This document shows positions 26,588 to 35,800 of a DNA stretch of 64,000 nucleotides, piece after piece. The position numbers and the translations under genes are program-made. The DNA is taken from the NCBI GenBank assembly GCA_016297495.1, contig JAEDGN010000001.1, forward strand, positions 1 to 64,000, read 5' to 3'. Under the pieces are notes generated by a model, which saw nothing but the letters and a program-made list of their open reading frames with translations, was not told the origin of the DNA and made no database searches. The stretch's first letter is position 1; the number at the start of each line of letters is the position of its first letter. This DNA comes from Coprococcus sp. GTDB lineage: Bacteria; Bacillota; Clostridia; Lachnospirales; Lachnospiraceae.

Positions 26588-28612
26588 ATGGGTTCAGAAC
26601 ACAGAGTTTCAGATCTTGATACGTATTTATTTGCAAAGGGCACTCACTATGAGATTTATGAGAAGCTGGGTGCACATCTGGCAGAGGAGGATGGAGAGGC
26701 TGGTACTTACTTTGCAGTGTGGGCGCCGAATGCCAGAAGTGTGAGTGTTGTGGGTGATTTCAATAAGTGGGATAGAAAAGCAAATCCGATGAAACCGGTT
26801 CAGCAGTCCGGTATCTGGGATATATTTATTCCGGGAGTAAAGGAAGGCAATTTGTACAAGTTTGCAGTAGAGACTCAGCAGGGATATACAGTATTAAAGG
26901 CGGATCCATATGGGAACGAATCTCAGCTGCGTCCGGATAATGCGTCAGTTGTGGCGGATATTCGTCATTTTGAATGGACAGATGATGAATGGCAGGCAGC
27001 CCATCAGGAGAAAAGGGTTAATGAGCCAATGGCAATCTATGAGGTGCATCCGGGTTCGTGGAAGAAGGACTGGAGCAAGCCGGGCGGTTTTTACGATTAC
27101 AGACAATTTGCTGAAGAGCTGGCAGAGTATGTACTGGATATGGGTTATACCCATGTTGAATTGATTGGCCTTTCAGAGCATCCGTTTGACGGATCCTGGG
27201 GTTATCAGGTGTCCGGTTATTATGCACCAACATCCAGATACGGCAAGCCGGCGGATTTCATGTATTTTGTGAATTATATGCATGCGCACAATATTGGTGT
27301 TATCCTTGACTGGGTTCCGGCCCATTTCCCTAAGGATGAGTTCGGCCTGGGCAGATTTGACGGAACGGCATTGTATGAGCATCTGGATCCTCGTAAGGGT
27401 GAACATCCGGAATGGGGAACCTACTGTTTCAATTATTCCAGAACAGAGGTATCTAATTTCCTTGTGGCCAATGCTTTATTCTGGATCGAGAAGTTCCATG
27501 TGGATGGCCTGCGTGTGGATGCAGTTGCTTCCATGCTGTATCTGGATTTTGGACGTTCTGCCGGCAACTGGATTCCGAACAAGGACGGCGGCAATCAAAA
27601 CTATGAGGCGATAGAGTTTCTGAAGCACTTGAACTCCATCGTTACAAAGAGGAATCCGGGAGCCATGATGATGGCTGAGGAATCAACAGCGTGGCCAAAG
27701 GTGACAGGCGATGTGGATGATGGCGGTCTTGGTTTTACTTACAAGTGGAATATGGGATGGATGCATGATTTCCTTGAGTATATGAAGTGTGATCCGATTT
27801 TCAGGAAGTATCATCAGAATGAGATTACTTTCAGTTTTATGTACGCCTACAGTGAGAATTATGTACTGGTACTGTCCCACGATGAGGTCGTACATCTGAA
27901 GAAGTCCATGATTTATAAGATGCCGGGTACGATGCCTGAGAAATACGGCAATCTTCGTGCCGCTTACGGTCTCATGATGATGCATCCGGGCAAGAAGCTG
28001 CTGTTCATGGGTCAGGATTTTGCTCAGACTTCTGAATGGAATGAAGCCAAGAGTCTTGACTGGCATCTGCTGGAGAATTATCCGGAACATCAGCAGCTGA
28101 ATCGTTATTATAAAGCACTTCTGCATTTCTATAAGGAAAATCCGGCGCTCTATGAACTGGATAATTCACCGGAGGGATTTGCATGGATCAATGGTTCTGA
28201 TGCTGAGCATAATATGCTTACTTTCTGCCGTATGACGAAGGACAAGAAAAATTGTCTGCTTTGTCATTTCAACTTCTCACCGGTGGCCTATGAGAATTTC
28301 CAGTCAGGTGTTCTGTGCCCTGGAACCTATACAGAAGTTTTCAACAGCAATGCCACGGAATTTGGCGGTGACGGTATCGTGAATCCGGAACCGATTGAAG
28401 CAACAGAAGAAGGTTGGGACTTCAAGGACTATTCCATTAAGTATCATCTGGGTGCTTATGGTGTATGTGTTTTTAAATTTGATTATGTAGAACCAAAGCC
28501 GAAAAAGGCTGCGCTTCCGGTTAAAAAGTATTCCCGTGAGGATATCCACAAATTGACCGGACATTATAAAAAAATAACGGCTTCTGAAGAAAAAACTCAA
28601 GAAGCGGAATAA
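26588..28612 (+). CDS. glgB: 1,4-alpha-glucan branching enzyme
   Basis: Forms alpha-1,6 branches in glycogen. The 674-residue protein has an N-terminal CBM48 domain (YFAVWAPNARSVSVVGDFN), then the GH13 barrel with DWVPAHFP, GLRVDAVASMLY carrying the nucleophile Asp, MMAEES carrying the acid/base Glu, and LSHDEVVH, and a C-terminal beta domain. A charged lysine-rich tail of about 40 residues follows. GGGAGG precedes the ATG. It completes the ADP-glucose route begun by glgC and glgD at the left end; no glycogen synthase is present in the window. Confidence 0.97.
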   Translation: MGSEHRVSDLDTYLFAKGTHYEIYEKLGAHLAEEDGEAGTYFAVWAPNARSVSVVGDFNKWDRKANPMKPVQQSGIWDIFIPGVKEGNLYKFAVETQQGYTVLKADPYGNESQLRPDNASVVADIRHFEWTDDEWQAAHQEKRVNEPMAIYEVHPGSWKKDWSKPGGFYDYRQFAEELAEYVLDMGYTHVELIGLSEHPFDGSWGYQVSGYYAPTSRYGKPADFMYFVNYMHAHNIGVILDWVPAHFPKDEFGLGRFDGTALYEHLDPRKGEHPEWGTYCFNYSRTEVSNFLVANALFWIEKFHVDGLRVDAVASMLYLDFGRSAGNWIPNKDGGNQNYEAIEFLKHLNSIVTKRNPGAMMMAEESTAWPKVTGDVDDGGLGFTYKWNMGWMHDFLEYMKCDPIFRKYHQNEITFSFMYAYSENYVLVLSHDEVVHLKKSMIYKMPGTMPEKYGNLRAAYGLMMMHPGKKLLFMGQDFAQTSEWNEAKSLDWHLLENYPEHQQLNRYYKALLHFYKENPALYELDNSPEGFAWINGSDAEHNMLTFCRMTKDKKNCLLCHFNFSPVAYENFQSGVLCPGTYTEVFNSNATEFGGDGIVNPEPIEATEEGWDFKDYSIKYHLGAYGVCVFKFDYVEPKPKKAALPVKKYSREDIHKLTGHYKKITASEEKTQEAE

Positions 28613-28629
28613 TTGACAAGTCTGTGATT

Positions 28630-28665
28630 GCTGCCGGTTCCCATAAAGGGACCGGCAGCTTTTCT
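28630..28665 (+). terminator. Terminator after glgB
   Basis: A 12-bp stem with one bulged T (arms 28630-28642 and 28648-28659), GCTGCCGG pairing with CCGGCAGC, followed by a T-rich tail. Confidence 0.85.
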
Positions 28666-28723
28666 CTTTTGGTTCTGAAAAAAATGAATGTCGCATATAC
28701 TGATTAAAAAAAGGTGAATGTCT

Positions 28724-28912
28724 ATGCTGCGTTTTCTTATACGGGGAACCGTCGGTTCTGTATGTATTTATGGTTTATCTTTTCTGTCCGGTATGGCCGG
28801 TCTGATAGTTCCTGTGGGAATCAATCTACTCACCTTTCTGAGCTGTGCATTTCTTGGATTGCCTGGCCTTTTGTTGGTTTATGGGCTTAGTTTTATTCAT
28901 TTGTATGTCTGA
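28724..28912 (+). CDS. BofA-like pro-sigma-K processing inhibitor
   Basis: A 62-residue membrane protein with two hydrophobic segments and the ending typical of BofA: VPVGINLLTFLSCAFLGLPG. In Bacillus, BofA holds the SpoIVFB protease inactive until late sporulation. The ATG at 28724 is preferred because AAGGTG (28711-28716) is 7 nt upstream; an in-frame ATG at 28718 is too close. It stands alone between the glgB terminator and the Tad promoter. Function here is inferred from the motif. Confidence 0.75.
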   Translation: MLRFLIRGTVGSVCIYGLSFLSGMAGLIVPVGINLLTFLSCAFLGLPGLLLVYGLSFIHLYV

Positions 28913-28992
28913 ATTTGTCGACGGGTAATGTTAAAATTGATAATTTGTCAGATAATATCGACGAATTATTAGTGAAATCAGATACTAATTTA

Positions 28993-29021
28993 TTTACAAA
29001 GATATTGTAGACTGATATAAT
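28993..29021 (+). promoter_or_regulatory. Promoter of the Tad pilus operon
   Basis: TTTACA (28993-28998), a 17-bp spacer and a perfect TATAAT (29016-29021), about 78 bases before the first Tad gene. The AT-rich gap 28913-29098 holds no other feature I can support. Confidence 0.7.
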
Positions 29022-29098
29022 CCAGATACAAATTCTTATTCATCCTCTTTTTCCCCAAACAAAAGATCAAAATTTAATATTGGACAGGAAGTGAAGTC

Positions 29099-29611
29099 AT
29101 GCTGAAAATGATGACGCTGCTGCTTTTTATGGCAACAGCTGTTGCCAAAGACAGAGAGACCTGCAGGATTCCCAATGAACTTCTTGCGGCGGGAGCTGTG
29201 AACGGCTGTCTTCTCCGTTTTTACGAAGAGGGATGGCCGGGCATTGCTGATGCGGCAGCTGGAGCGGTAATTCCAATGTTTTTATGTGGTTGGCTATTTG
29301 TGTTGTCTATGCTGGGAGCAGGCGATGTGAAACTGCTGATGACGGTGGGCATTTATCTTGGACCATCACAGATATGGCGGGTTGTTCCGGTATCCTTTCT
29401 GATAGGTGCAGGGATGGCCGTGGTACGGCTGGTGGGCTTTCATCTGACGGCAGAAAGGGCAGTGTACTTTTGGAACTATTTTCGCAGAGTATCGGGAGGT
29501 GGTTTGAAATCTTATATGGATATGACAGAACCGGAACAGGGGGAACCGTGGCTTATACATTTTTCAGTGCCGATTATGCTGGCAGTTATATATGAAGGAA
29601 TCTTTACATAG
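29099..29611 (+). CDS. tadV: Type IV prepilin peptidase (TadV/CpaA-like), copy 1
   Basis: A 170-residue membrane aspartyl protease of the A24 family that trims the leader from Flp pilin and pseudopilins. Both catalytic Asp motifs are visible: AKDRETCRIPNEL near the N-terminus and GAGDVKLLM near residue 80. Four to five hydrophobic segments are present, and the N-methylation domain is absent, as in TadV. It is the first gene of the Tad operon, with a GACAGGAAG-type ribosome site. Confidence 0.85.
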   Translation: MLKMMTLLLFMATAVAKDRETCRIPNELLAAGAVNGCLLRFYEEGWPGIADAAAGAVIPMFLCGWLFVLSMLGAGDVKLLMTVGIYLGPSQIWRVVPVSFLIGAGMAVVRLVGFHLTAERAVYFWNYFRRVSGGGLKSYMDMTEPEQGEPWLIHFSVPIMLAVIYEGIFT

Positions 29612-29627
29612 TCAGGGGGAATACAGG

Positions 29628-30554
29628 ATGAAAAATATGACGGTTGTCATGCTGGAGAACAGGGAGATTTACGGGGAAAGACTGGCAGCTTTTATCAGCC
29701 GTCAGGAGGATTCGCCCTTTAATGTGCAGCTGTATCTGGAACATCCGGTGCCGGAAGAGCAGTGGAAAAAAGCAGATGTTGTTCTGATGACCTCTTCTCT
29801 ATCGGAAATTTATGAAAAAGATATGTGTGGGCATCGTCTGTTGATTCTGGATGAGGAGGGAAAAGGATTTGAGAATGACAAAGCAGCCGTTTATAAATAT
29901 CAGTCTGCAGCAGTGATTTATACGGAATTGCTGGAATTCTGTGTGGATAAAAGCGGAAAAAGGCTGCTTGGGAATGGCAGACCGGGAAAAGAATGGATGA
30001 TTATGGGGATTTATACGCCGGTGAGCGGAGAAAAAAAGACAGCTGCAGTATTGTCCATGTGCAGGAAAATGGCTGTGGACAGGCGGTTATTGTATCTTAA
30101 TCTGGAACAGGTTCCGGTATTTCAGGAACTTCTGGAGGAAAATGACAGACAGGAGGGGATATCTGATCTTATTTATTATGTGAAGCAGCGCAGCAGAAAT
30201 CTGGGTATGAGATTGGGAAGAATGGTTATAAGAGGGGAATTTGATTATCTGATGCCGGCAGCTACTTCTGCTGAGATTGAGGAAATGAATGCGGAGGAAT
30301 GGAGGTTTTGTCTGGATAGCATCAGGGCTGAGACAGATTATGAAAAAATAATTGTGGACTTTGGTTCATCAGTCCCTCCGGTGGTGCTGCTGGAACTTTG
30401 TACCAGATGGCTGGTCATTGGTGAAGGGACACCATGGGAGCAGCGCTTGATCCGGCAATTCAGGAAAATACTGAACAGAATGACGGATAAAGATGCAGCA
30501 GCAATGATTGACGAAATAAGGTTGGAAGAGTTGATGTGGGAGGAAAGGCCATGA
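29628..30554 (+). CDS. tadZ: TadZ/CpaE-like pilus assembly protein
   Basis: A 308-residue protein with a receiver-like N-terminal half and a MinD/ParA-like C-terminal half, the arrangement of TadZ/CpaE, which places the Tad machine in the cell. The P loop is degraded: GIYTPVSGEKKTAA is found where KGGxGKT is expected, and the ADYEKIIVDFGSS-like strand remains. It probably binds ATP weakly or not at all. The ATG at 29628 follows AGGGGGA by 7 nt. Its stop overlaps the tadA start (ATGA). Confidence 0.75.
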   Translation: MKNMTVVMLENREIYGERLAAFISRQEDSPFNVQLYLEHPVPEEQWKKADVVLMTSSLSEIYEKDMCGHRLLILDEEGKGFENDKAAVYKYQSAAVIYTELLEFCVDKSGKRLLGNGRPGKEWMIMGIYTPVSGEKKTAAVLSMCRKMAVDRRLLYLNLEQVPVFQELLEENDRQEGISDLIYYVKQRSRNLGMRLGRMVIRGEFDYLMPAATSAEIEEMNAEEWRFCLDSIRAETDYEKIIVDFGSSVPPVVLLELCTRWLVIGEGTPWEQRLIRQFRKILNRMTDKDAAAMIDEIRLEELMWEERP

Positions 30555-31813
30555 AGCGATACCAGGATATGAAACAACAATTACAGGAGCTGGTACATCA
30601 GCGGCTGGATATGAGCAGGGAGATGATGGATGAAGAGATAGGCGAAGTGATTGATGATGTCATTATGGAGAAGAGCAGGGAAACATATATGAGTGCAGTA
30701 ACAAAACTGACCCTCAGGCAGGAACTGTTTAATTCTATCAGGAGGTTGGATCTGCTCCAGGAACTTATTGACGATAAATCAGTAACAGAGATTATGGTGA
30801 ACGGGGTTGAATCTGTTTTTTATGAACGGGATGGCTATATTTATCGTTGGGACAAGCATTTTGAATCCCGGGAAAAACTCGAAGATGTTATACAGCAGAT
30901 TGTATCCAGATCCAATCGGCAGGTAAACGAATCAGTGCCTATCGTAGACGCACGTCTGGTGGATGGTTCCAGAGTTAATGTGGTGCTGGATCCGGTGGCC
31001 TTGAACGGACCGATTTTAACTATCCGTAAATTCCCGGAGGAGGCCATTACAATGGACGAATTGATCCGGTGGGAATCCATCAGCCAGGAAGCGGCGGATT
31101 ATCTCAGGGTATTGGTACAGGCAGGCTACAATATCTTTGTCAGCGGGGCTACCAGTACAGGGAAGACAACATTTTTAAATGTGCTGGCGGATTATATACC
31201 AAAAAGTGAAAGGATTATCACCATTGAAGATTCTGCAGAACTGCAGCTTCATGATATCAGCAATCTTGTGAGACTGGAGGTAAGGCAGGCGGACAGTGAA
31301 GGTATCAGTACAGTAACGCTTCGGGATTTAATCAAAACAAGTCTTCGGATGCGTCCGGACAGAATCATCGTTGGGGAGGTACGGGGACCTGAAGCCCTGG
31401 ATATGCTGCAGGCCAACAATACCGGTCATGACGGATCACTGAGTACCGGTCATGCTAATTCACCAGAGGACATGCTTTCACGACTTGAAACCATGATTTT
31501 GATGGGAACAGACATGCCGCTGCGTGCAATTAGAAAGCAGATCAGTTCCGCTATCGATATCATTGTACAGTTAGGGCGTCTGAGGGATCATTCCAGACGG
31601 GTGATTGAGATTACAGAGGTATTGGGCTGCGATCAGGATGAATATGTGCTGAATCCCATTTTTCAGTTTCATGAGAGAGAAGATATTCTTTGTGAAACAT
31701 CAGATTATGGAGATGCGCTGCAGCGGGTCAATGGCAGACTGGAGAGAACCGGTTATCATCTGATGAATAGAAGAAAACTCAGGGCTGCTGCCCTTGACAG
31801 GGCGGAGATATAG
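30551..31813 (+). CDS. tadA: Tad secretion ATPase TadA/CpaF
   Basis: The hexameric motor that powers Flp pilus assembly. The 420 residues have the N-terminal all-alpha domain, the SVTEIMVNG and VNESVPIVDARL regions, Walker A SGATSTGKTT (198-207), RITIEDSAELQL-type Asp box, Walker B DRIIVGEVRGPEA and the STGHANS His box. The start at 30551 has GGAGG 7 nt upstream and overlaps the tadZ stop by four bases. Length is normal for CpaF. Confidence 0.95.
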   Translation: MKRYQDMKQQLQELVHQRLDMSREMMDEEIGEVIDDVIMEKSRETYMSAVTKLTLRQELFNSIRRLDLLQELIDDKSVTEIMVNGVESVFYERDGYIYRWDKHFESREKLEDVIQQIVSRSNRQVNESVPIVDARLVDGSRVNVVLDPVALNGPILTIRKFPEEAITMDELIRWESISQEAADYLRVLVQAGYNIFVSGATSTGKTTFLNVLADYIPKSERIITIEDSAELQLHDISNLVRLEVRQADSEGISTVTLRDLIKTSLRMRPDRIIVGEVRGPEALDMLQANNTGHDGSLSTGHANSPEDMLSRLETMILMGTDMPLRAIRKQISSAIDIIVQLGRLRDHSRRVIEITEVLGCDQDEYVLNPIFQFHEREDILCETSDYGDALQRVNGRLERTGYHLMNRRKLRAAALDRAEI

Positions 31814-31815
31814 TT

Positions 31816-32559
31816 ATGGCAATGAGCAGCAGAAACAGTAATGGGGAAAATGAAAAAACATGGTTAGAATGGCTAAAAGGTATTCTGCTGATATCAGCAG
31901 CAGGATGGCTGTGCTTTAAAAGCTGGGAAGCCTGCCTGGCGGGAATGGTGCTGCTTCCTTTTTATCTGAGAGTCAGAAAAAAAGAAAAAATAAGAAAGCA
32001 GCAGGTATTGCTTTGGGGAGAGTTCAGGGATGTGATGGGAATCTTGTACAGCAGTACGGCAGCAGGGGGGACAATGGAAAAGGCACTGAGAGATACGAGG
32101 CAGGATATGAAAGCTTCTGAGAACCGATATCCTTTGCTTTTGCCGGAGTTTGAACGGATGTGTTTGCGGATGGATCGGAATATACCTGTGGAGGAGGTAT
32201 TGAGTGATTTTGCTGTTCGCAGCCAGGACGAGGATATTACATATTTTGTGGAACTTTTATCCATAGCCAAAAAAAGCGGAGGCTCTTTGGCAGATATTAT
32301 ACATCACACAGCGGACATGATGAACATGCGAATGGAGATCAACTCGGAAATTGAAACCATCCTGGCAGGAAAAAGAGGGGAATTAAGGGTTATGCTGATA
32401 GTTCCGCCGGCAATTCTTCTGTATATGAATGTATGCTCCCCGGACTATATGGCGGTTTTATACGATACATTGGCGGGAAGATTTGTAATGGCAATGGCAT
32501 TGGCTGCTTATGGAATAGCGGCCGTAATTGGCCGGAGGATACTGGATATACGGCTTTGA
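31816..32559 (+). CDS. tadB: Tad platform membrane protein TadB
   Basis: A 247-residue inner-membrane protein of the type II secretion F family. It has two N-terminal hydrophobic segments, a cytoplasmic GspF-like helical domain (EFRDVMGILYSSTAAGGTMEKAL, DITYFVELLSIAKKSGGSL by position about 70-165) and two C-terminal helices. With TadC it forms the membrane platform turned by TadA. It starts 2 bases after tadA. Confidence 0.85.
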   Translation: MAMSSRNSNGENEKTWLEWLKGILLISAAGWLCFKSWEACLAGMVLLPFYLRVRKKEKIRKQQVLLWGEFRDVMGILYSSTAAGGTMEKALRDTRQDMKASENRYPLLLPEFERMCLRMDRNIPVEEVLSDFAVRSQDEDITYFVELLSIAKKSGGSLADIIHHTADMMNMRMEINSEIETILAGKRGELRVMLIVPPAILLYMNVCSPDYMAVLYDTLAGRFVMAMALAAYGIAAVIGRRILDIRL

Positions 32560-32577
32560 AAAAAGAGAGGTGAGGGC

Positions 32578-34053
32578 ATGCTGTGGTTTTTGTTTGGAGG
32601 AATGATTTTATGTGTGGTTTTGCTGCCGGTTTTTCTGGCAGAAAGATGGTGCAGGCGACATAAGCAGAAGAAATATTTCCCTGTGCCAAGAGGAATGGGA
32701 TGGCTGCAGCGTACGGCTGTATGGATGCTTTATCATTTGCCGGAATCTGTCATACAATCCAGCCTGTTAAAGGGGTGTGCAGACGTGGCAGCCGGTAAGC
32801 TGAGTCCCGGATTAAAAAGAGAAGTATTCTGCCGGAAGCATAAAATTAAAAAAATAATGATCTTCTATGGAGGTATTCTTCTGACAGTTGTGTTTTTGTT
32901 CACTTATGGATTAGTGAACTCTACACCGGATTTAAAAGATTATCGTATCCAGAGAGAAGATGCCAAAGGAAGCAGTCATCAGGTGGCAGTGGAGGCAGAA
33001 ATCGAGGGGATGGCGGAAAAACAGGAACTGTTGCTGACAATCCGCCCAAGAAGATATTCCGAGGAAGAAGTAGATGCTTTGATGAAACGGGTAAAAGAGT
33101 ATATTGACAAAGTGCTGCCGGGAGACAATGCCAGTCTGCAGGAGGTCAGCAGTTCACTGTATTTTCCCGGCAGTTTTCCGGATGAAAATGTGTCAATTGA
33201 ATGGCAGCTGAAGGATTATAATCTGATTCATCAGGATGGTACTCTGGGAAATCTGACTCTGTATCAATTGCCGGCGGATACTGTCGTTACAGCCATTATA
33301 TGTTATGACAATTTATCCGTTGAATATGAGAAGAATATAAGGATTATTGGCAGAGAGAAGACAGAACAGGAAAAGCTGGAGGACAGATTCATGGAAGCCG
33401 TGAAAGAAGCTGATGAACGTACTGCAGGGAATCTGCAATTTCAGCTTCCAGATGAGGTGGATGGGCATACCATTGTCTGGAGTTATCATCGGGAATCAAC
33501 GCTGCCGATTCTTGCACTACTGGCATTTACGGTGATCGTTTGTCTGATTTTTTATCAGGAAGAAAGGCTGAAACAACAGATGCAGCGGCGGACGGAACAG
33601 CTGCTGTACGATTATCCGGGATTTGTGCATCGAATGGTTCTTATGCTGGGAGCAGGGATGACAGTCCGACGGAGCTGGGATCAATTGATTCTTGATTATG
33701 AAAAGGAGGAAAAGGGAAAGAAAACGGGAACCTGGCTTTATAAGGAAATGAAATACGCACGTATTCAAATGCAGACCGGCATTCCGGAAATACAGGTTTA
33801 TTTGGAATTTGGACAGAGAACAGAACTTCCCCAATATATTAAATTCAGTCAGCTCCTGATTCAGCTTATACGAAGAGGGAGTCGGGGAATGCAGGAAATG
33901 ATGCTGCAGGAGGCAAGTGAGGCGGAAAAGCAAAGGCGGGATCTGGCAAGACGTCTGGGAGAAACGGCGGGCACAAAATTATTGTTCCCCATGATGATTT
34001 TGCTTGTCATTGTCTTGATGGTTGTAATGGTACCGGCATTTTTTGCGATGTAA
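32578..34053 (+). CDS. tadC: Tad platform membrane protein TadC, enlarged
   Basis: A 491-residue F-family platform protein. The C-terminal 170 residues are the usual domain (LLYDYPGFVHRMVLMLGAGM, then RRGSRGMQEMMLQEASEAEKQ by position about 340-470) with a final membrane helix. The N-terminal part is unusual in holding about 190 residues, roughly 120-310, between two membrane helices and so probably outside the membrane. Many TadC proteins are near 300 residues. GAGG precedes the ATG. Confidence 0.85.
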   Translation: MLWFLFGGMILCVVLLPVFLAERWCRRHKQKKYFPVPRGMGWLQRTAVWMLYHLPESVIQSSLLKGCADVAAGKLSPGLKREVFCRKHKIKKIMIFYGGILLTVVFLFTYGLVNSTPDLKDYRIQREDAKGSSHQVAVEAEIEGMAEKQELLLTIRPRRYSEEEVDALMKRVKEYIDKVLPGDNASLQEVSSSLYFPGSFPDENVSIEWQLKDYNLIHQDGTLGNLTLYQLPADTVVTAIICYDNLSVEYEKNIRIIGREKTEQEKLEDRFMEAVKEADERTAGNLQFQLPDEVDGHTIVWSYHRESTLPILALLAFTVIVCLIFYQEERLKQQMQRRTEQLLYDYPGFVHRMVLMLGAGMTVRRSWDQLILDYEKEEKGKKTGTWLYKEMKYARIQMQTGIPEIQVYLEFGQRTELPQYIKFSQLLIQLIRRGSRGMQEMMLQEASEAEKQRRDLARRLGETAGTKLLFPMMILLVIVLMVVMVPAFFAM

Positions 34054-34074
34054 TCGCCAGAAAGGAGAACGTAT

Positions 34075-34245
34075 ATGCAGATGTTGTGGAAACGATTTAT
34101 TTGTGAAGAGACGGCAGTTGGTGTAGTAGAGATTATTTTAATTCTGGTGATACTGATCGGACTGGTTATTATTTTTAAACAGCAGTTAACAACAATTGTT
34201 AATTCTATATTTGAGAAAATATCAAGCCAGAGCGATTCTGTATAA
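34075..34245 (+). CDS. flp: Flp1-family type IVb pilin
   Basis: A 56-residue prepilin, the main subunit of the Tad pilus. A short charged leader ends at ETA14, followed by VGVVE19 and a continuous hydrophobic helix (IILILVILIGLVIIFK). Glu is at position +5 of the expected cleavage site, but the residue before the cut is Ala where Gly is usual. AGGAG lies 7 nt before the ATG. The stop overlaps the next start by one base. Confidence 0.88.
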   Translation: MQMLWKRFICEETAVGVVEIILILVILIGLVIIFKQQLTTIVNSIFEKISSQSDSV

Positions 34246-35768
34246 TGCGGCGCGGGGTTATAACAGTGTATCTCAGTCTTGTTTTTTTGATCATGCTGTC
34301 GCTGCTTCTGGTGCTTCTGGAGTCAGCAAGAGTCTATGCAATTGGGACGATGACGGAACGATATGCGGATATGGCTGCGGAAATGGTTTTTTCTGCCTAT
34401 GTACAGCCCCTGGCCAAACGATATGATCTGCTGGTTCTGGATGTGGGAGAAAATGAGGAAAATCTGGATCAGTTTGCAGAATATTTAAGTATGAATCTGG
34501 GAGATGGTCAGGGAAACGGCAGGATTTTTAATCTGAATGCTCAAATTGAGACTGTTGAAGAAGAGAAGACAGCATCTGTCAAAGATGAGAGCTGGAAATC
34601 GCTGAAAGAACAAATTGAGCGGTATGAAAAATATGCATTGGGTTCAAATGGCATTGAGAATCTGAAAGAGTTGATGGCTCAGCTGCAGGGAACCGGTGTT
34701 GCTGAGAAGGTAGAGGACTATTCGGGTGAACTGCGTTCAGAAGGTCAGGCTGCGGATAAGGCTGTGGCTGAAATGGAGCAGTCGGAAGAGAATGCAGAGA
34801 ATACAGATGAAAACGTCCGGGATCCGAGACCAGGTATTAAACAATGGCTGAAATCAGGACTGTTAACGCTTGTAATGGGTGACAGGAATATTTCTGGAAA
34901 AAATATAGACACAGAACAATGCTCCTGGCATATAGAAGAAAATAAAAAGCAGACGTTAATAGATAATTTTGATGGATACAGAGAAGTGATAAATGCGTTA
35001 AATGCTCAGAATATTACGGACCGGATACGCCAGGGACTGCAGGAACAGAAGACGCAGCTGATGGTGAATCTCTATATACTGGAAAAATTCGGCCGGCTGT
35101 GCGGTAATGACGAGCTGGTGAAAAAAAGTGGAGAAAGTATATTGAATTACGAGGTAGAGTATATATTATACGGTCACGAAACGGACAGGGAAAATCTGGA
35201 AAGCACTGCAGCAGGTATTTTTACACTGAGAACCTTACTGAATCTGGCGTATCTTTACACCAGTCAGGAAAAAGGAGCAGTACTGCAAAGTGTTGTTCAG
35301 GGATTGTCTATACTGGCAGCAATTCCTGTTGTTGGTCAGCTCCTTCAATTGCTGTTGATGGTATGTTGGGCAGCGGCGGAAGCCGTTGTGGATTGTGCAG
35401 CACTGACAGATGGAAAGAAGGTGCCATTGATGAAGAATGACGGAAACTGGAATCTGACCATGGAACAGTTGATTTCCATTGGGGAAAAAGGCGGGAATGC
35501 TTCTGACTATGTAAGGGATGGCAGCAGTGGTTTGGATTATGGACAGTATCTGTTAATTCTGATGCTTCTGACACCTTCAGAAGCAAAAATGATACGTATG
35601 ACTCAGTTAATGGAGTGTAATATCCGGTTGATCGATGGATATGAACAGTTTGCTTTTTCAAAGTGTGCAGTGGCTGCAAGATTTTCAGGAAGTGTACAGA
35701 TTGGGGAAAGGTTCTGGCAGCATCCCGGGAACCTGAAGCACAATTTTGACGTAGCATATAGCTATTAA
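34245..35768 (+). CDS. DUF5702-type Tad accessory protein
   Basis: A 507-residue protein with a single N-terminal membrane helix in a TadG-like leader (RRGVITVYLSLVFLIML). A long helical outer region (about 60-330, Glu/Gln-rich) and a hydrophobic patch at about 350-385 follow. I recognise this as the DUF5702 protein commonly encoded beside Flp1 pilins in Clostridia. It is probably a minor pseudopilin-like component exposed at the surface; the exact role is unknown. Its ATG overlaps the flp stop (TAATG). Confidence 0.75.
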   Translation: MRRGVITVYLSLVFLIMLSLLLVLLESARVYAIGTMTERYADMAAEMVFSAYVQPLAKRYDLLVLDVGENEENLDQFAEYLSMNLGDGQGNGRIFNLNAQIETVEEEKTASVKDESWKSLKEQIERYEKYALGSNGIENLKELMAQLQGTGVAEKVEDYSGELRSEGQAADKAVAEMEQSEENAENTDENVRDPRPGIKQWLKSGLLTLVMGDRNISGKNIDTEQCSWHIEENKKQTLIDNFDGYREVINALNAQNITDRIRQGLQEQKTQLMVNLYILEKFGRLCGNDELVKKSGESILNYEVEYILYGHETDRENLESTAAGIFTLRTLLNLAYLYTSQEKGAVLQSVVQGLSILAAIPVVGQLLQLLLMVCWAAAEAVVDCAALTDGKKVPLMKNDGNWNLTMEQLISIGEKGGNASDYVRDGSSGLDYGQYLLILMLLTPSEAKMIRMTQLMECNIRLIDGYEQFAFSKCAVAARFSGSVQIGERFWQHPGNLKHNFDVAYSY

Positions 35769-35800
35769 GTATGATGGACGCGGAGAGGAGGCGGAGCGGA

